A stretch of 20,260 bases of DNA from Faecalibacterium prausnitzii (lineage in GTDB: Bacteria > Bacillota > Clostridia > Oscillospirales > Ruminococcaceae), in assembly GCA_002313795.1 (NCBI GenBank), contig DCCL01000231.1, forward strand, positions 1-20,260, read 5' to 3'. The notes under the pieces were generated by a model that saw only the letters and a program-made list of their open reading frames with translations, made no database searches and was not told the DNA's origin. The position numbers were made by a program, and so were the translations under genes. Positions 7,334 through 15,188 of this stretch are shown piece after piece. Positions within the stretch are counted from its first letter, which is position 1; every line of letters starts with the position of its first letter.

Positions 7334-7396
7334 TTGCAGCCGGGCTGCAGCTGTGATACACTTTTATCGTCCGGATAGGGCCCGCCCGGAGTTTTT
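7334..7396 (+). promoter_or_regulatory. Weak extended -10 promoter followed by a terminator-like hairpin
   Basis: TTGCAG (7334-7339) and TACACT (7357-7362, preceded by TG as an extended -10) are 17 nt apart. TCCGG (7370-7374) and CCGGA (7386-7390) then form a hairpin followed by GTTTTTG. This may be a second, attenuated start for the acyltransferase gene or chance. The rest of the 7123-7578 gap holds the ligase promoter, the palindrome and the strong promoter at 7433; no gene is evident. Confidence 0.3.
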
Positions 7397-7432
7397 GCCC
7401 TCCCTGACCGGTGTCTGCTGCCCCTTCTCAAA

Positions 7433-7461
7433 TTGACAGCAGGCTCAAAAAGCATTATACT
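7433..7461 (+). promoter_or_regulatory. Strong promoter of the membrane acyltransferase gene
   Basis: TTGACA (7433-7438, perfect) and TATACT (7456-7461, 5 of 6) are separated by 17 nt. The predicted leader is about 110 nt and ends in an AAGGAGG ribosome site (7563-7569). Confidence 0.85.
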
Positions 7462-7578
7462 GTTGATATCATTTTATAAAAAGCTCCGCGCCGAGCTGCA
7501 TATTTTTATCTATCGCGCCCAAAACACGGCCTTCCGGGGCCTCCGGGAACACAGCGGCGCACAAGGAGGACCCTTTTC

Positions 7579-8712
7579 ATGGAAGGCACCAAGCCCCGCA
7601 CGGCAAGCAGCCTTGGCATGTTCGACCTGCTGAAAGGCATCGGCATGCTTGCCATCGTATTCGCTCATACCGCTGAGCTCTACCCTCTGGGTGCAGATGA
7701 CGTCACCCCTTTCGCATTCGCACTTTTTGCTTACCGTGAATCCCTGATGGCGGCATTCTTCATTGCCAGCGGCTACGGATTCCGCAAGCGCTCCATCCAC
7801 AAGTGCATCGAGCAGCAGGTCAAGACCCTGCTCAAACCTTACTTATATACGGCAGCGGCCACCACCATCCTCCACGGCATCATCCATCATGCTGCCTTCG
7901 GGGACTGGACTGCGGCCATCACCCAGTCCGGCAAGGTGCTGGGCGGGTTCCTGCTGGGCCTGCCCCATACGGCCACCTACTTCGGGGTAGAGTTTTTCTC
8001 CTGCGGCCCCATGTGGTATCTGGTGGCCCTGATGCTGGCCTGGATTTTTCTGGACGTCCTGCTGGACGTCTTCCCGGAACAGTACATAAACTGGGCCGTG
8101 GCAGGCATCACCCTGCTGGGCTGGGGCATCACGCTGGTCTGGGAGGCTCCCTTCTGCATCGCGCAGGGCATGGTCTCTGTGCCCTATCTCTACATCGGTT
8201 ATCTGGCCAAAAAGCGCCGTCTGTTCGAGAAGCCCTTTTCCGGCCGGGCAAAACTCGGCTTTGCAGCTGCCATGCTGGGCGTCCTTATCGGCGTCCTGCT
8301 GACGCAGAGCACCGATTGTGTTTCTCTGGGCGAGTGGACCATGGGCCCGCTCAGCATCCTGCTGAACGGCGTCGTGGGCTACGGCATCATCCGGCTCTTC
8401 CTGAAATGGCAGCGTCAGGTGGACGGCCCCATCAGCCACGCTTTCGAGTGGGTGGGCCGACGCTCGCTCTTCATCTTCTGCATCCACACCGTAGAGCTGA
8501 CCGCCATCCCCTGGTATCTGATGGCCGCTCAGTATGCTGATCACCCGGTGCAGGGGATGCTGCTGCAGTACGTCTTCTCGCTGGTGTCCATCCTTGTGGT
8601 CACAGAGCTGCTGATGCGGCGGCGCGAACTGAAATGGCGGCTGCGGGCAGGCCAGTCTGCGGACAAGCCCCGGCGGCGGAGCAAGACCCGCCACTATGCG
8701 GCAAAGCACTGA
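7579..8712 (+). CDS. Membrane acyltransferase, acyltransferase family 3 type
   Basis: This 377-residue protein has about ten hydrophobic helices and a basic tail. It opens with FDLLKGIGMLAIVFAHT (residues 15-31), the family pattern in which the start of helix 1 ends in a conserved His (His30) needed for acyl transfer; the usual Arg of this motif is Lys19. Members transfer acetyl or other acyl groups from the cytosol onto sugars or lipids at the membrane. The start is fixed by AAGGAGG 9 nt upstream. It is divergent from the acyl ligase operon and precedes a glycosyltransferase pair, so a role in acylating a surface glycan or glycolipid is inferred. The exact substrate cannot be read. A small GGGG/CCCC hairpin follows the stop but lacks a T tract. 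Confidence 0.8.
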   Translation: MEGTKPRTASSLGMFDLLKGIGMLAIVFAHTAELYPLGADDVTPFAFALFAYRESLMAAFFIASGYGFRKRSIHKCIEQQVKTLLKPYLYTAAATTILHGIIHHAAFGDWTAAITQSGKVLGGFLLGLPHTATYFGVEFFSCGPMWYLVALMLAWIFLDVLLDVFPEQYINWAVAGITLLGWGITLVWEAPFCIAQGMVSVPYLYIGYLAKKRRLFEKPFSGRAKLGFAAAMLGVLIGVLLTQSTDCVSLGEWTMGPLSILLNGVVGYGIIRLFLKWQRQVDGPISHAFEWVGRRSLFIFCIHTVELTAIPWYLMAAQYADHPVQGMLLQYVFSLVSILVVTELLMRRRELKWRLRAGQSADKPRRRSKTRHYAAKH

Positions 8713-8817
8713 CATATTGCAGGTCCCCCGTGGGGAAAACTAATCTGTTTCATTTTTGATGCATGGGCTTGCAGCGCGGGTTGTACGCCTTGCGATAATT
8801 ATGAGGAGGCTCCAGTC

Positions 8818-9639
8818 ATGACCAACGAAACTCCCGAAACCGCCCTGCGCAGCCGCATTGCGGAACTTGAGCAGCAGCTCAGACTCTCGGACGAGGGGAC
8901 CTCGCGGCTGGCCCAGCGCTGCCTTGAGCTGGAAAAGCAGCTCCAGACCTACTACGCCACCCATCCCCAGAAGGAGATGCAAACCGACTCCCCCGCTCTG
9001 GTGCAGCCGCTGCTCTATTATGATTCCGGTTTCGGCTTCTCCCAGAAAAACTCCGTCCGGGCCCCGGACTACGAATACGACGAGATGAACGGCATGGTGA
9101 CGGCCACCTTCGAGCTTCCGGAATCCGCTGTCCATCTCCGTCTCGACCCCGGTGAACTGCCCTGCTGCCTGACCAAATTCGTTTTTTCCGACGACCGTGT
9201 CGTTGGCACGCCTGCCAACGGCCTGACCCTTCACGGCGGCGGCATCCTGTTTCTGGAGGATGACCCCCAGCTCATGCTGGACGGCGTGAACCGCTTCCCT
9301 GCCGGAACGAAGCTGGGCGTGAACTACTGCTACTTCCCGCTGGAACCCCTGAGTGGCGACCCGCTCTTTGCGGCGGTGCTGGAGGGCGTACAGTATTTCC
9401 AGAAGACCCGGCTCTGTGAGCAGAAGCATCTCGACCAGCTGGAAAAGGCCAACGCCGAGCAGCAGCAGGCTATCGCGGCCCTGCAGAAGAATATCTCGGA
9501 GCTGCATCAGACCAATGCCGAGCTGACGGCCCGGAGCAAAGCCTACGAGAACTCGCTGGAAAACATTCTTTCTTCCAGCAGCTGGAAACTCACCCTGCCC
9601 CTGCGCCGTCTGCTGGGGCTGTTCCATCGCGGCCATTGA
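8818..9639 (+). CDS. Coiled-coil protein linked to a glycosyltransferase
   Basis: The 273-residue soluble protein has a predicted coiled coil at each end, about residues 7-45 and 203-245, rich in Glu, Gln and Leu heptads. Between them is a mixed beta-type core with DPGELPCC and HGGGILFLEDDP. It ends in SSSWKLTLPLRRL (254-266), a tail that I associate with clostridial glycosyltransferases of cell-surface loci. There is no catalytic motif I recognise and no signal peptide. GAGGAGG lies 8 nt before the ATG. It ends 27 nt before the glycosyltransferase gene, so the two form an operon. It may be an accessory or scaffold subunit of that enzyme. This role is inference. Confidence 0.7.
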   Translation: MTNETPETALRSRIAELEQQLRLSDEGTSRLAQRCLELEKQLQTYYATHPQKEMQTDSPALVQPLLYYDSGFGFSQKNSVRAPDYEYDEMNGMVTATFELPESAVHLRLDPGELPCCLTKFVFSDDRVVGTPANGLTLHGGGILFLEDDPQLMLDGVNRFPAGTKLGVNYCYFPLEPLSGDPLFAAVLEGVQYFQKTRLCEQKHLDQLEKANAEQQQAIAALQKNISELHQTNAELTARSKAYENSLENILSSSSWKLTLPLRRLLGLFHRGH

Positions 9640-9666
9640 GCCCGCTTCGGCAGAGAGGAGCATACG

Positions 9667-11265
9667 ATGTACAGCAGTTACACCACCCTGCAGCGGGCAC
9701 AGCTGGCCCGACAAGAATATATCGACACCCAGGAGGTCTTTCTGGGCGTCTTTGCCCCCGGCCGCAGAAAAGCGCTGGAAGCCTCTCTCCGCGACCAGCT
9801 CCACCGCAAGTTTCTGCTCACCGACACCCTGAACACCGACGCGCTCTCCGGCGCTGCCGGTGTGCTGCTGGTGAAAGAGGATACCGAGCTGATGTGTACA
9901 GCCCTCTCCTTCTTTGCCGATGCCCTGCGGAAGGGTGCGGACTATGTGACCAGCGACGCCGTCTTCGGCTATGCCGGGGCCACAGTGCTCTACCAGAGCG
10001 CCGGTTTCCGGGCCTGCCCGGGCTGTGCGCTGGTCTCTATGGAGCTGCTGCGCCGCTGTCGGGCTGAGGCCCGGGACCCGGAAAATCCCACCGAACTGCT
10101 GACTCTGGCCGCAGCGTTCAGCCAGCATCACGTCTCTCTGCCAGAGGCTCTGGCCCACTACGAGCGAGACATCTGCGCGGAAGACGTCTGGTCCGAGGGC
10201 GGGAAGCGGGTCTTCATCATGAGCCACCTGCTGGACATGACCGGCGCTCCTATCGTTCTGGTGAGTGCAGTGCCGGTGCTCCGCAGTCTGGGCTATGAGG
10301 TCGTGGTCCTCGGCCCGGAAGACGGCGGTTCCATGCAGCTTTTCCTCGACGCGGGTGCTGTCGTCATCACCCGGCGCGGGTGTGTGCAGAGCCCTCTGCT
10401 GTGGGGCCTGGCCCTCTGCTCTGACCTTGTCATCGCCAACACGGTGGTGGAAGCCCGGGCCGTCCGTGCCCTGAGCGGAGCGCGGGTGCCAGTGCTCTGG
10501 TGGCTTCACGATGCCTTTGCGGGCTATCCCCACATCGCGCATCAGATCCCCAAGGAGCTGGATAACAATGTGCGGCTCTATTCCGTGGGCAGCCATGCCG
10601 CCAATGCCATGCACTCGGTGCGGCCTGAGTTCGAGATACGGCCCCTCATCTACGGCCTGCCGGACTATGCCGCCGAGACCTTCTCCCACTATGACCTGAG
10701 CTATGCCGGCGGGCGGCCTCTGTTCGCTACGGTAGGCTCTTTTGAGAACCGGAAAGGTCAGGATATTTTCTGCAAGGCCATCCGGCTGCTGCCTCCGGAG
10801 ACCATGAAAAAGGCCTCCTTCCTCTTTGTGGGCAAGGCAGCTGACGCCGACATGATGGACGCCGTGCGGAGCCTGACCGATGACTGCCCCGAGAATGTGT
10901 TCTACGTCAAGCGGCTGAGCCGGGACGAGATCAAGAGCCTGATGGAGCAGTGTACCTGCCTTGTCTGCGCTTCCCGCGATGACCCCATGCCCACCTTCGT
11001 CACCGAGGGCCTTATCTTCGGCAAGCCAGCCATCGTGTCGGAGCATACCGGCACCGCCGGGCTCATCACAGAAGGGGTGGACGGCTTTGTCTACCGGGAC
11101 GATGACCCGCAGCAGCTGGCCGACCGGCTGGCCTGGGCCATCGAGCATCCGGAAGAGCTGAACGCCATGCATCCCGCCTGCCGCAGGCTCTACGAGACCC
11201 ATTACTCCAAGCAGGCCTTTGCCGATGCCCTTGCGCAGGCCGTTGCAGAGATGACCGGCAGATGA
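9667..11265 (+). CDS. Glycosyltransferase with GT-B (GT4-type) domain and a reduced N-terminal GT-A-like segment
   Basis: Residues about 180-530 of this 532-residue protein form a GT-B enzyme. They begin RVFIMSHLLDMTGAP (181-195), an N-lobe start in which a GG-type acceptor loop is replaced by TGAP. The C-lobe has VGSFENRKGQD (356-366), FLFVGK (385-390) and the nucleotide-sugar block SRDDPMPTFVTEGLIFGKP (436-454) with Glu447. It should transfer a sugar from a nucleotide donor in the cytosol. Residues about 50-110 (GVLLVKEDTEL, ADYVTSDAVF) resemble the middle of a GT2 fold but are too short to be a full domain and lack a clear DxD. GAGGAG lies 7-8 nt before the ATG. Acceptor and sugar are unknown; the neighbourhood suggests a surface polymer. 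Confidence 0.85.
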   Translation: MYSSYTTLQRAQLARQEYIDTQEVFLGVFAPGRRKALEASLRDQLHRKFLLTDTLNTDALSGAAGVLLVKEDTELMCTALSFFADALRKGADYVTSDAVFGYAGATVLYQSAGFRACPGCALVSMELLRRCRAEARDPENPTELLTLAAAFSQHHVSLPEALAHYERDICAEDVWSEGGKRVFIMSHLLDMTGAPIVLVSAVPVLRSLGYEVVVLGPEDGGSMQLFLDAGAVVITRRGCVQSPLLWGLALCSDLVIANTVVEARAVRALSGARVPVLWWLHDAFAGYPHIAHQIPKELDNNVRLYSVGSHAANAMHSVRPEFEIRPLIYGLPDYAAETFSHYDLSYAGGRPLFATVGSFENRKGQDIFCKAIRLLPPETMKKASFLFVGKAADADMMDAVRSLTDDCPENVFYVKRLSRDEIKSLMEQCTCLVCASRDDPMPTFVTEGLIFGKPAIVSEHTGTAGLITEGVDGFVYRDDDPQQLADRLAWAIEHPEELNAMHPACRRLYETHYSKQAFADALAQAVAEMTGR

Positions 11266-11300
11266 ACCGTTTTCCTATTGCACCGACGAAAATTATCACC

Positions 11301-11329
11301 CTGCCAAAATTGAGGAAATTTTTTGGCAG
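11301..11329. other. Inverted repeat downstream of the glycosyltransferase
   Basis: CTGCCAAAA (11301-11309) and TTTTGGCAG (11321-11329) form a 9-bp repeat around an AT-rich loop. No T tract follows on the plus strand. It could be a 3' hairpin protecting the mRNA or a regulator site before the next gene. Confidence 0.4.
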
Positions 11330-11350
11330 ATGTTCACAAACAACGCCCCG

Positions 11351-11392
11351 GGCTGTGATATACTCTATCCAGAGTGATCACAGCCTGTTTTT
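11351..11392 (+). terminator. Strong hairpin with T tract before the YbhN-type gene
   Basis: GGCTGTGAT (11351-11359) pairs with ATCACAGCC (11377-11385), and ACTCT (11362-11366) with AGAGT (11371-11375), followed by TGTTTTTG. It reads as a terminator of the glycosyltransferase operon. The left arm also contains an extended -10 (TGATATACT, 11356-11364), so it may equally be an operator covering the promoter of the next gene. Confidence 0.6.
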
Positions 11393-11410
11393 GTTGAAAG
11401 GAGTCCCCGC

Positions 11411-12433
11411 ATGAATCCGTCCGCCTCCCCCACCCCATCCCGAAAAAAGACGCTGCTCTCCCTCGTCATCCTCGTGGTGCTGACCGTTGTTGTCGTTCTC
11501 ATCTTCCGGGAGCACTGGGACGACATTGCCGCCGCGCTGGGGAAGCTCACCTTCTGGCAGAGCCTGCTGGCGCTGGCCGTGGGCCTGAGCTATCCTCTTA
11601 TCGAGGGTGTGGTGAGCTGGCTCATCGTCCGCAGCCGTCTGCCTAGCTTCGCCCTGTGCCATGGCTTTGACAACGCCTGGATCGGCACCTTCGGCAATGT
11701 GGTGGGCCTCGGCGCTGGCGCTGTGCCCATGCAGACCTGGTATCTCCACCGCTGGGGGCTGGACATCGGCCCCGGCGTGGGCCTGATGACCCTGCAGTAT
11801 GTTTTCCACAAGACGGCTGTTCTGATCTATGCTACGGTCCTGCTTCTGGCAGGCCGGCCCTGGCTGGCGCAGCACTCCGGCGGGGTGCTGCGGTATCTGC
11901 CCGGGGCCTATGCTGTGGTGGCAGGCGTCATTGTCGGGCTCATTGCCCTCTGTGCGCTGCCAGTGGTGCAGCGTCTGGCCCGGTGGATGCTGCACTTTCT
12001 GCCCGACACCGGCAAGTGGGCTGAGCGCCGGGACAGATGGCTCGAGCAGCTGGACGCCCTGAGCACCGAGAGCCGCAACCTTCTGGCCGACGGGCGGCGC
12101 TGTGCCGCGCTCCTCGCCCTTCAGCTGTTCAAACTGTTCCTTCTCTTCTGCCTGCCCTGGATGGGTCTGCAGTTCATGGGGCTGGATGCAGGGCTGAGCT
12201 TCTGGCAGGTGCAGCTGCTGGCTGCACTGACTTTCTTCGTCTCCAACGCCTTGCCCAATGTGGCCGGCATGGGTTCGGTGGAGACCGCGTTTCTGCTGGT
12301 ATACAGCAGCTTCCTCCCGGAGAGCAGCTCCATGAGCCTGCTGATGTTCTACCGGCTGGCCAGCTACTATGCCGTATTCGCTGCAAGCGCAGTGGGCTTT
12401 GCCGTGGCACAGCGGCGGCTCTCGGCCCGATAA
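11411..12433 (+). CDS. Integral membrane protein of the lysylphosphatidylglycerol synthase TM / YbhN family
   Basis: This 340-residue, multi-helix protein resembles the flippase half of MprF without its aminoacyl-transferase half. The family signature is in NALPNVAGMGSVE (279-291), matching the P-x-x-G-G-x-G-x-x-E pattern, and there are about seven or eight hydrophobic segments starting at residues 13-33. Members are thought to move or hold lipid-linked molecules in the cytoplasmic membrane. Ribosome site AAAGGAG lies 7 nt upstream of the ATG. It follows an envelope-type acyltransferase and glycosyltransferase, so a role in moving a glycolipid across the membrane is a reasonable inference. 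A small GGCAA/TTGCC hairpin (12438-12450) follows the stop and may be a weak terminator. Confidence 0.85.
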   Translation: MNPSASPTPSRKKTLLSLVILVVLTVVVVLIFREHWDDIAAALGKLTFWQSLLALAVGLSYPLIEGVVSWLIVRSRLPSFALCHGFDNAWIGTFGNVVGLGAGAVPMQTWYLHRWGLDIGPGVGLMTLQYVFHKTAVLIYATVLLLAGRPWLAQHSGGVLRYLPGAYAVVAGVIVGLIALCALPVVQRLARWMLHFLPDTGKWAERRDRWLEQLDALSTESRNLLADGRRCAALLALQLFKLFLLFCLPWMGLQFMGLDAGLSFWQVQLLAALTFFVSNALPNVAGMGSVETAFLLVYSSFLPESSSMSLLMFYRLASYYAVFAASAVGFAVAQRRLSAR

Positions 12434-12476
12434 AGCTGGCAATTTTTGCCGCATTGTGAATTTTTTACCCAAAAGA

Positions 12477-12505
12477 TTGATTTTTTGACTCAAGACAGAT
12501 ATAAT
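12477..12505 (+). promoter_or_regulatory. Strong promoter of the small lipoprotein gene
   Basis: TTGATT (12477-12482) and a perfect TATAAT (12500-12505) are exactly 17 nt apart. The leader is about 55 nt and holds AAGGAG at 12553-12558. Confidence 0.85.
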
Positions 12506-12568
12506 AGACTCCTGTTGTCCAACCCACTGGAATGGTCAACAAACAAAAAAACAAGGAGTACATTTTTC

Positions 12569-13066
12569 ATGAAACTGAACAAGATCTGTGTCGCCTCTGC
12601 TGCTCTGGCTCTGGTCGTCGGTCTGACTGCCTGCGGTGGTTCCTCTTCTACCGCTGCTTCTTCCACTGCCGCCTCTTCCGAGGCCGCTTCTTCTGTGGCT
12701 GCATCCTCTGAGGCAGCCTCTTCCGAAGCTGCTTCCTCTGAGGCTGCTCAAAGCGCTGAGTACACCGTCTACAACACCACCGGTTCCACCGTCACCGAGC
12801 TGTATCTGTACGATGCAGGCTCCGAAGACAAGGGCGAGAACCTGGCTGGTGAGTCCGGCCTGGCCGACGGCGAGAACGTCGTCATCACCCGCGATGTCGA
12901 GGCTGACAAGCAGGGCGATGTGAACTACGTTCTGGAGTTCACCACCGAGGACGGCACCACCCAGAGCTTTGACACCCTGCACTATGAGACCACTCCCATC
13001 TCTCTGAAGAGCGTGGACGCTGCTGCAGGCGCTACCCCCATCGCATTCGCTGCTCCTGAGAAGTAA
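12569..13066 (+). CDS. Small Ser/Ala-rich lipoprotein
   Basis: The 165-residue protein starts with a lipoprotein signal, MKLNKI then a hydrophobic stretch and the lipobox LTAC with Cys22. Residues 24-60 are a low-complexity linker built of repeated SSEAA / SSTAA units. The rest (about 63-165) is a small acidic, beta-rich domain beginning YTVYNTTGSTVTELYLYDAG, similar in style to a widespread small domain of secreted Firmicute proteins. It should be anchored on the outer face of the membrane with the linker reaching through the wall. The start at 12569 is supported by AAGGAG 10 nt upstream; the longer in-frame ATG at 12446 lies before the promoter. It is monocistronic, with its own strong promoter and terminator. 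Function unknown. Confidence 0.88.
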   Translation: MKLNKICVASAALALVVGLTACGGSSSTAASSTAASSEAASSVAASSEAASSEAASSEAAQSAEYTVYNTTGSTVTELYLYDAGSEDKGENLAGESGLADGENVVITRDVEADKQGDVNYVLEFTTEDGTTQSFDTLHYETTPISLKSVDAAAGATPIAFAAPEK

Positions 13067-13088
13067 TCCTTTCTCAACCGTCAGATAA

Positions 13089-13139
13089 AAAATCCCCGGA
13101 ACTTTTCCAGCCATCTGGCGGAAAGGTTCCGGGGATTTT
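13089..13139. terminator. Bidirectional terminator between the lipoprotein and tcdA genes
   Basis: Perfect 14-nt arms AAAATCCCCGGAAC (13089-13102) and GTTCCGGGGATTTT (13126-13139) enclose a further TTTCC/GGAAA stem. A- and T-rich flanks on both sides let it end both convergent genes. Confidence 0.92.
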
Positions 13140-13161
13140 ATGTTTTTTCAGGAGACTGCTC

Positions 13162-13932
13162 TCAGCCCTTCATGGGAACGAAGCCCACAAGGTCCTTGAT
13201 GACCTCACCGCCGATGATGAGGCCTGCCACAGAGGGCACAAAGGCGTTGGAGCCGGGGACGGAGCGGCGGATGGTGCACTTGCGCTGGGTGCCCGGGGGG
13301 CAGATGCAGTGATACTTGCAGCTGATGGAATCGTCCTCGATGGGGGTCATGGCAGGCTCCTTGGAGTAGACGACCTTCAGGTGCTTGATCTTCCGCTTCC
13401 GGCACTCAGTGCGCATGACCTTGGCCAGGGGGCAGACGGAGGTCTTGTAGATATCCGTCACCTCAAAGCGGGTGGGGTCCATCTTGTTGCCTGCACCCAT
13501 GGAGCAGATGATGGGCACACCGGCCTCTTTGCACTTCATGACCAGAGCCAGTTTGCCGGTGACCGTATCGATAGCGTCCACCACATAGTCGAACTGAGTG
13601 AAATCGAACTGATCCTGAGTTTCCGGGGTGAAAAAGCACTTATAGGTCGTGACCTTGATGTTAGGGTCAATGTCATGAACGCGCTCTTCGGCCACATCCA
13701 CTTTGTATTTGCCCACCGTCTTGCGGGTGGCGATGATCTGACGGTTCAGGTTGGTGAGGCAGATCTTATCGTCGTCGATGAGGTCAAGGGCGCCCACGCC
13801 GCTGCGGGCCAGCGCCTCCACGGTATAGCCGCCCACGCCGCCGATGCCGAACACGGCCACCCGGGAATTGTGAAGTTTCGTCATTGCGTCCGCGCCCAGC
13901 AGCAGCTGCGTGCGGGAATACTGATCCTGCAT
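13162..13932 (-). CDS. tcdA: tRNA threonylcarbamoyladenosine dehydratase (TcdA/CsdL, ThiF/E1-like)
   Basis: This 256-residue enzyme has the E1-like nucleotide-binding start VAVFGIGGVGGYTVEAL (25-41), NLNRQ (61-65) that binds ATP in the family, DAIDTV (about 119-124), and a C-terminal PGSNAFVPSVAGLIIGGEVI block. It uses ATP to cyclise t6A37 of ANN-decoding tRNAs to ct6A. The region before the C-terminus holds a Cys cluster (KYHCICPPG). AAAGGAG lies 10 nt before the ATG. It is the last gene of the tRNA-maturation run, 79 nt after mnmA with no good promoter between, so probably co-transcribed. Length is usual for the family. Confidence 0.92.
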   Translation of the reverse strand: MQDQYSRTQLLLGADAMTKLHNSRVAVFGIGGVGGYTVEALARSGVGALDLIDDDKICLTNLNRQIIATRKTVGKYKVDVAEERVHDIDPNIKVTTYKCFFTPETQDQFDFTQFDYVVDAIDTVTGKLALVMKCKEAGVPIICSMGAGNKMDPTRFEVTDIYKTSVCPLAKVMRTECRKRKIKHLKVVYSKEPAMTPIEDDSISCKYHCICPPGTQRKCTIRRSVPGSNAFVPSVAGLIIGGEVIKDLVGFVPMKG

Positions 13933-14011
13933 AACTTATTTGCTCCTTTTATCATACCGCAGCCACAGCGTTCCCGCGCAGCGCAGTTGGTTTTATTCTT
14001 TGTACGTTCGT

Positions 14012-15118
14012 TTATTTCACCCTTGTGATGGTGCCGCCGCCCAGGACCACATCGCCCTGATACAGCACCACAGCCTGCCCCGGGGTAGGGGCCCGTTGCG
14101 GGTCATCAAACTCCAGACGGAACCGGCCCTCTCCCGCCGGGTAGACGGTGGCGGGCTGCTCGGTCTGGTGGTAGCGGGTGCGGGCCGTCACCTTCAGGGG
14201 CTCTTTCAGCTCCGGGATGGCGATCCAGTTCACCTCATCGGCGTAAACGATGCGGTCGAACAGAGTCTCTTCCGGGCCCACCGTCACCGTGTTGGCCTGC
14301 ATATCCTTGGCACAGACATAAACCGGAGCCCCCATGGCAAGGCCCAGACCCTTCCTCTGGCCGATGGTATACCGCACCGCGCCGCTGTGGGTGCCCACCT
14401 TCTTCCCGTTCACATCCAGAAAATCACCGGCCGGATAGTGCTTGCCGGTAAAATCCTCCATGAAACGGGCATAATCGCCGTCGGGCACGAAGCAGATGTC
14501 CTGACTGTCATGCTTCCGGGCGTTGACGAAATGCTGCTGCTCTGCAATGGCCCGCACCTCGCTCTTATGGAGCCCGCCCAGCGGCAGCCGGACATGGGCC
14601 AGCTGCTCCTGCGTAAGGTTATACAGCACATAGCTCTGGTCCTTGCCCTCGTCCAGCCCCTTTTTCAGCAGCCAGCGGCCTGTGGCCTCGTCCTGTTCCA
14701 CCCGGGCGTAATGGCCCGTGACCACATAATCCAACCCGTGAGCCTCTGCCCAGCGGAGCAGGTGGTCAAACTTCATATATTTGTTGCAGTCGATGCAGGG
14801 GTTCGGGGTTCCGCCTGCCTCATAGACCCGGATGAATTTGTCGATGATCTTCTCCTGAAAATCCGCCGTGAAGTCCAGTACCTCATAGGGGATATCCAGC
14901 GCATAGGCCACTTCGGCGGCATCCTCGATGTCCCGCTCGGAGCAGCAGGTGTGCAGGCCTTCGGTGTTCACGGCTTCGTTGCGGGTGAGCCGCATGGTGA
15001 TGCCGGTGCAGTCGTAGCCATCCCGCTGCATGAGCCATGCGGCCACGGAGCTGTCCACACCGCCGCTCATGGCGATGAGAGCCCCGGGGCGATGGGAAGT
15101 ATTCTGAGTTTCTGTCAT
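14012..15118 (-). CDS. mnmA: tRNA-specific 2-thiouridylase MnmA
   Basis: The 368-residue enzyme has the PP-loop SGGVDSS (18-24) that binds ATP, TPNPCIDCN (104-112) with the first catalytic Cys at 108, KDQSYVLY (159-166), and SQDICFV (205-211) with the second catalytic Cys at 209. It puts the 2-thio group on U34 of tRNAs for Lys, Glu and Gln, taking sulfur from a cysteine desulfurase relay. Both catalytic cysteines and the C-terminal beta-barrel are intact. GAGGA lies just upstream of the ATG. It has its own promoter located at the end of cca, so it can be transcribed apart from the upstream genes. Confidence 0.96.
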   Translation of the reverse strand: MTETQNTSHRPGALIAMSGGVDSSVAAWLMQRDGYDCTGITMRLTRNEAVNTEGLHTCCSERDIEDAAEVAYALDIPYEVLDFTADFQEKIIDKFIRVYEAGGTPNPCIDCNKYMKFDHLLRWAEAHGLDYVVTGHYARVEQDEATGRWLLKKGLDEGKDQSYVLYNLTQEQLAHVRLPLGGLHKSEVRAIAEQQHFVNARKHDSQDICFVPDGDYARFMEDFTGKHYPAGDFLDVNGKKVGTHSGAVRYTIGQRKGLGLAMGAPVYVCAKDMQANTVTVGPEETLFDRIVYADEVNWIAIPELKEPLKVTARTRYHQTEQPATVYPAGEGRFRLEFDDPQRAPTPGQAVVLYQGDVVLGGGTITRVK

Positions 15119-15159
15119 TCTGTTCCTCTTCTGTTATAACACACTAAAACAGTAGATAT

Positions 15160-15188
15160 ATACTACCGCAGCTTCTTTCTCTTGTCAA
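15160..15188 (-). promoter_or_regulatory. Promoter of mnmA (and tcdA)
   Basis: On the minus strand TTGACA (15183-15188, perfect) and TAGTAT (15160-15165, 4 of 6) are 17 nt apart. The -35 box overlaps the stop codon of cca. The leader is about 35 nt. Confidence 0.75.

Noticed and set aside
8713..8817. Promoter before the coiled-coil protein gene
   Set aside because: TTGCAG-18-TAATCT (8717-8746) matches consensus poorly, and a GATAAT box at 8804 would start transcription past the ribosome site. Read-through from the acyltransferase gene is as likely.
8740..11202. Open frame of 820 codons on the minus strand
   Set aside because: It lies opposite the coiled-coil protein and glycosyltransferase genes, which have ribosome sites and family motifs. 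The translation has no recognisable domain and looks like a GC-rich antisense shadow.
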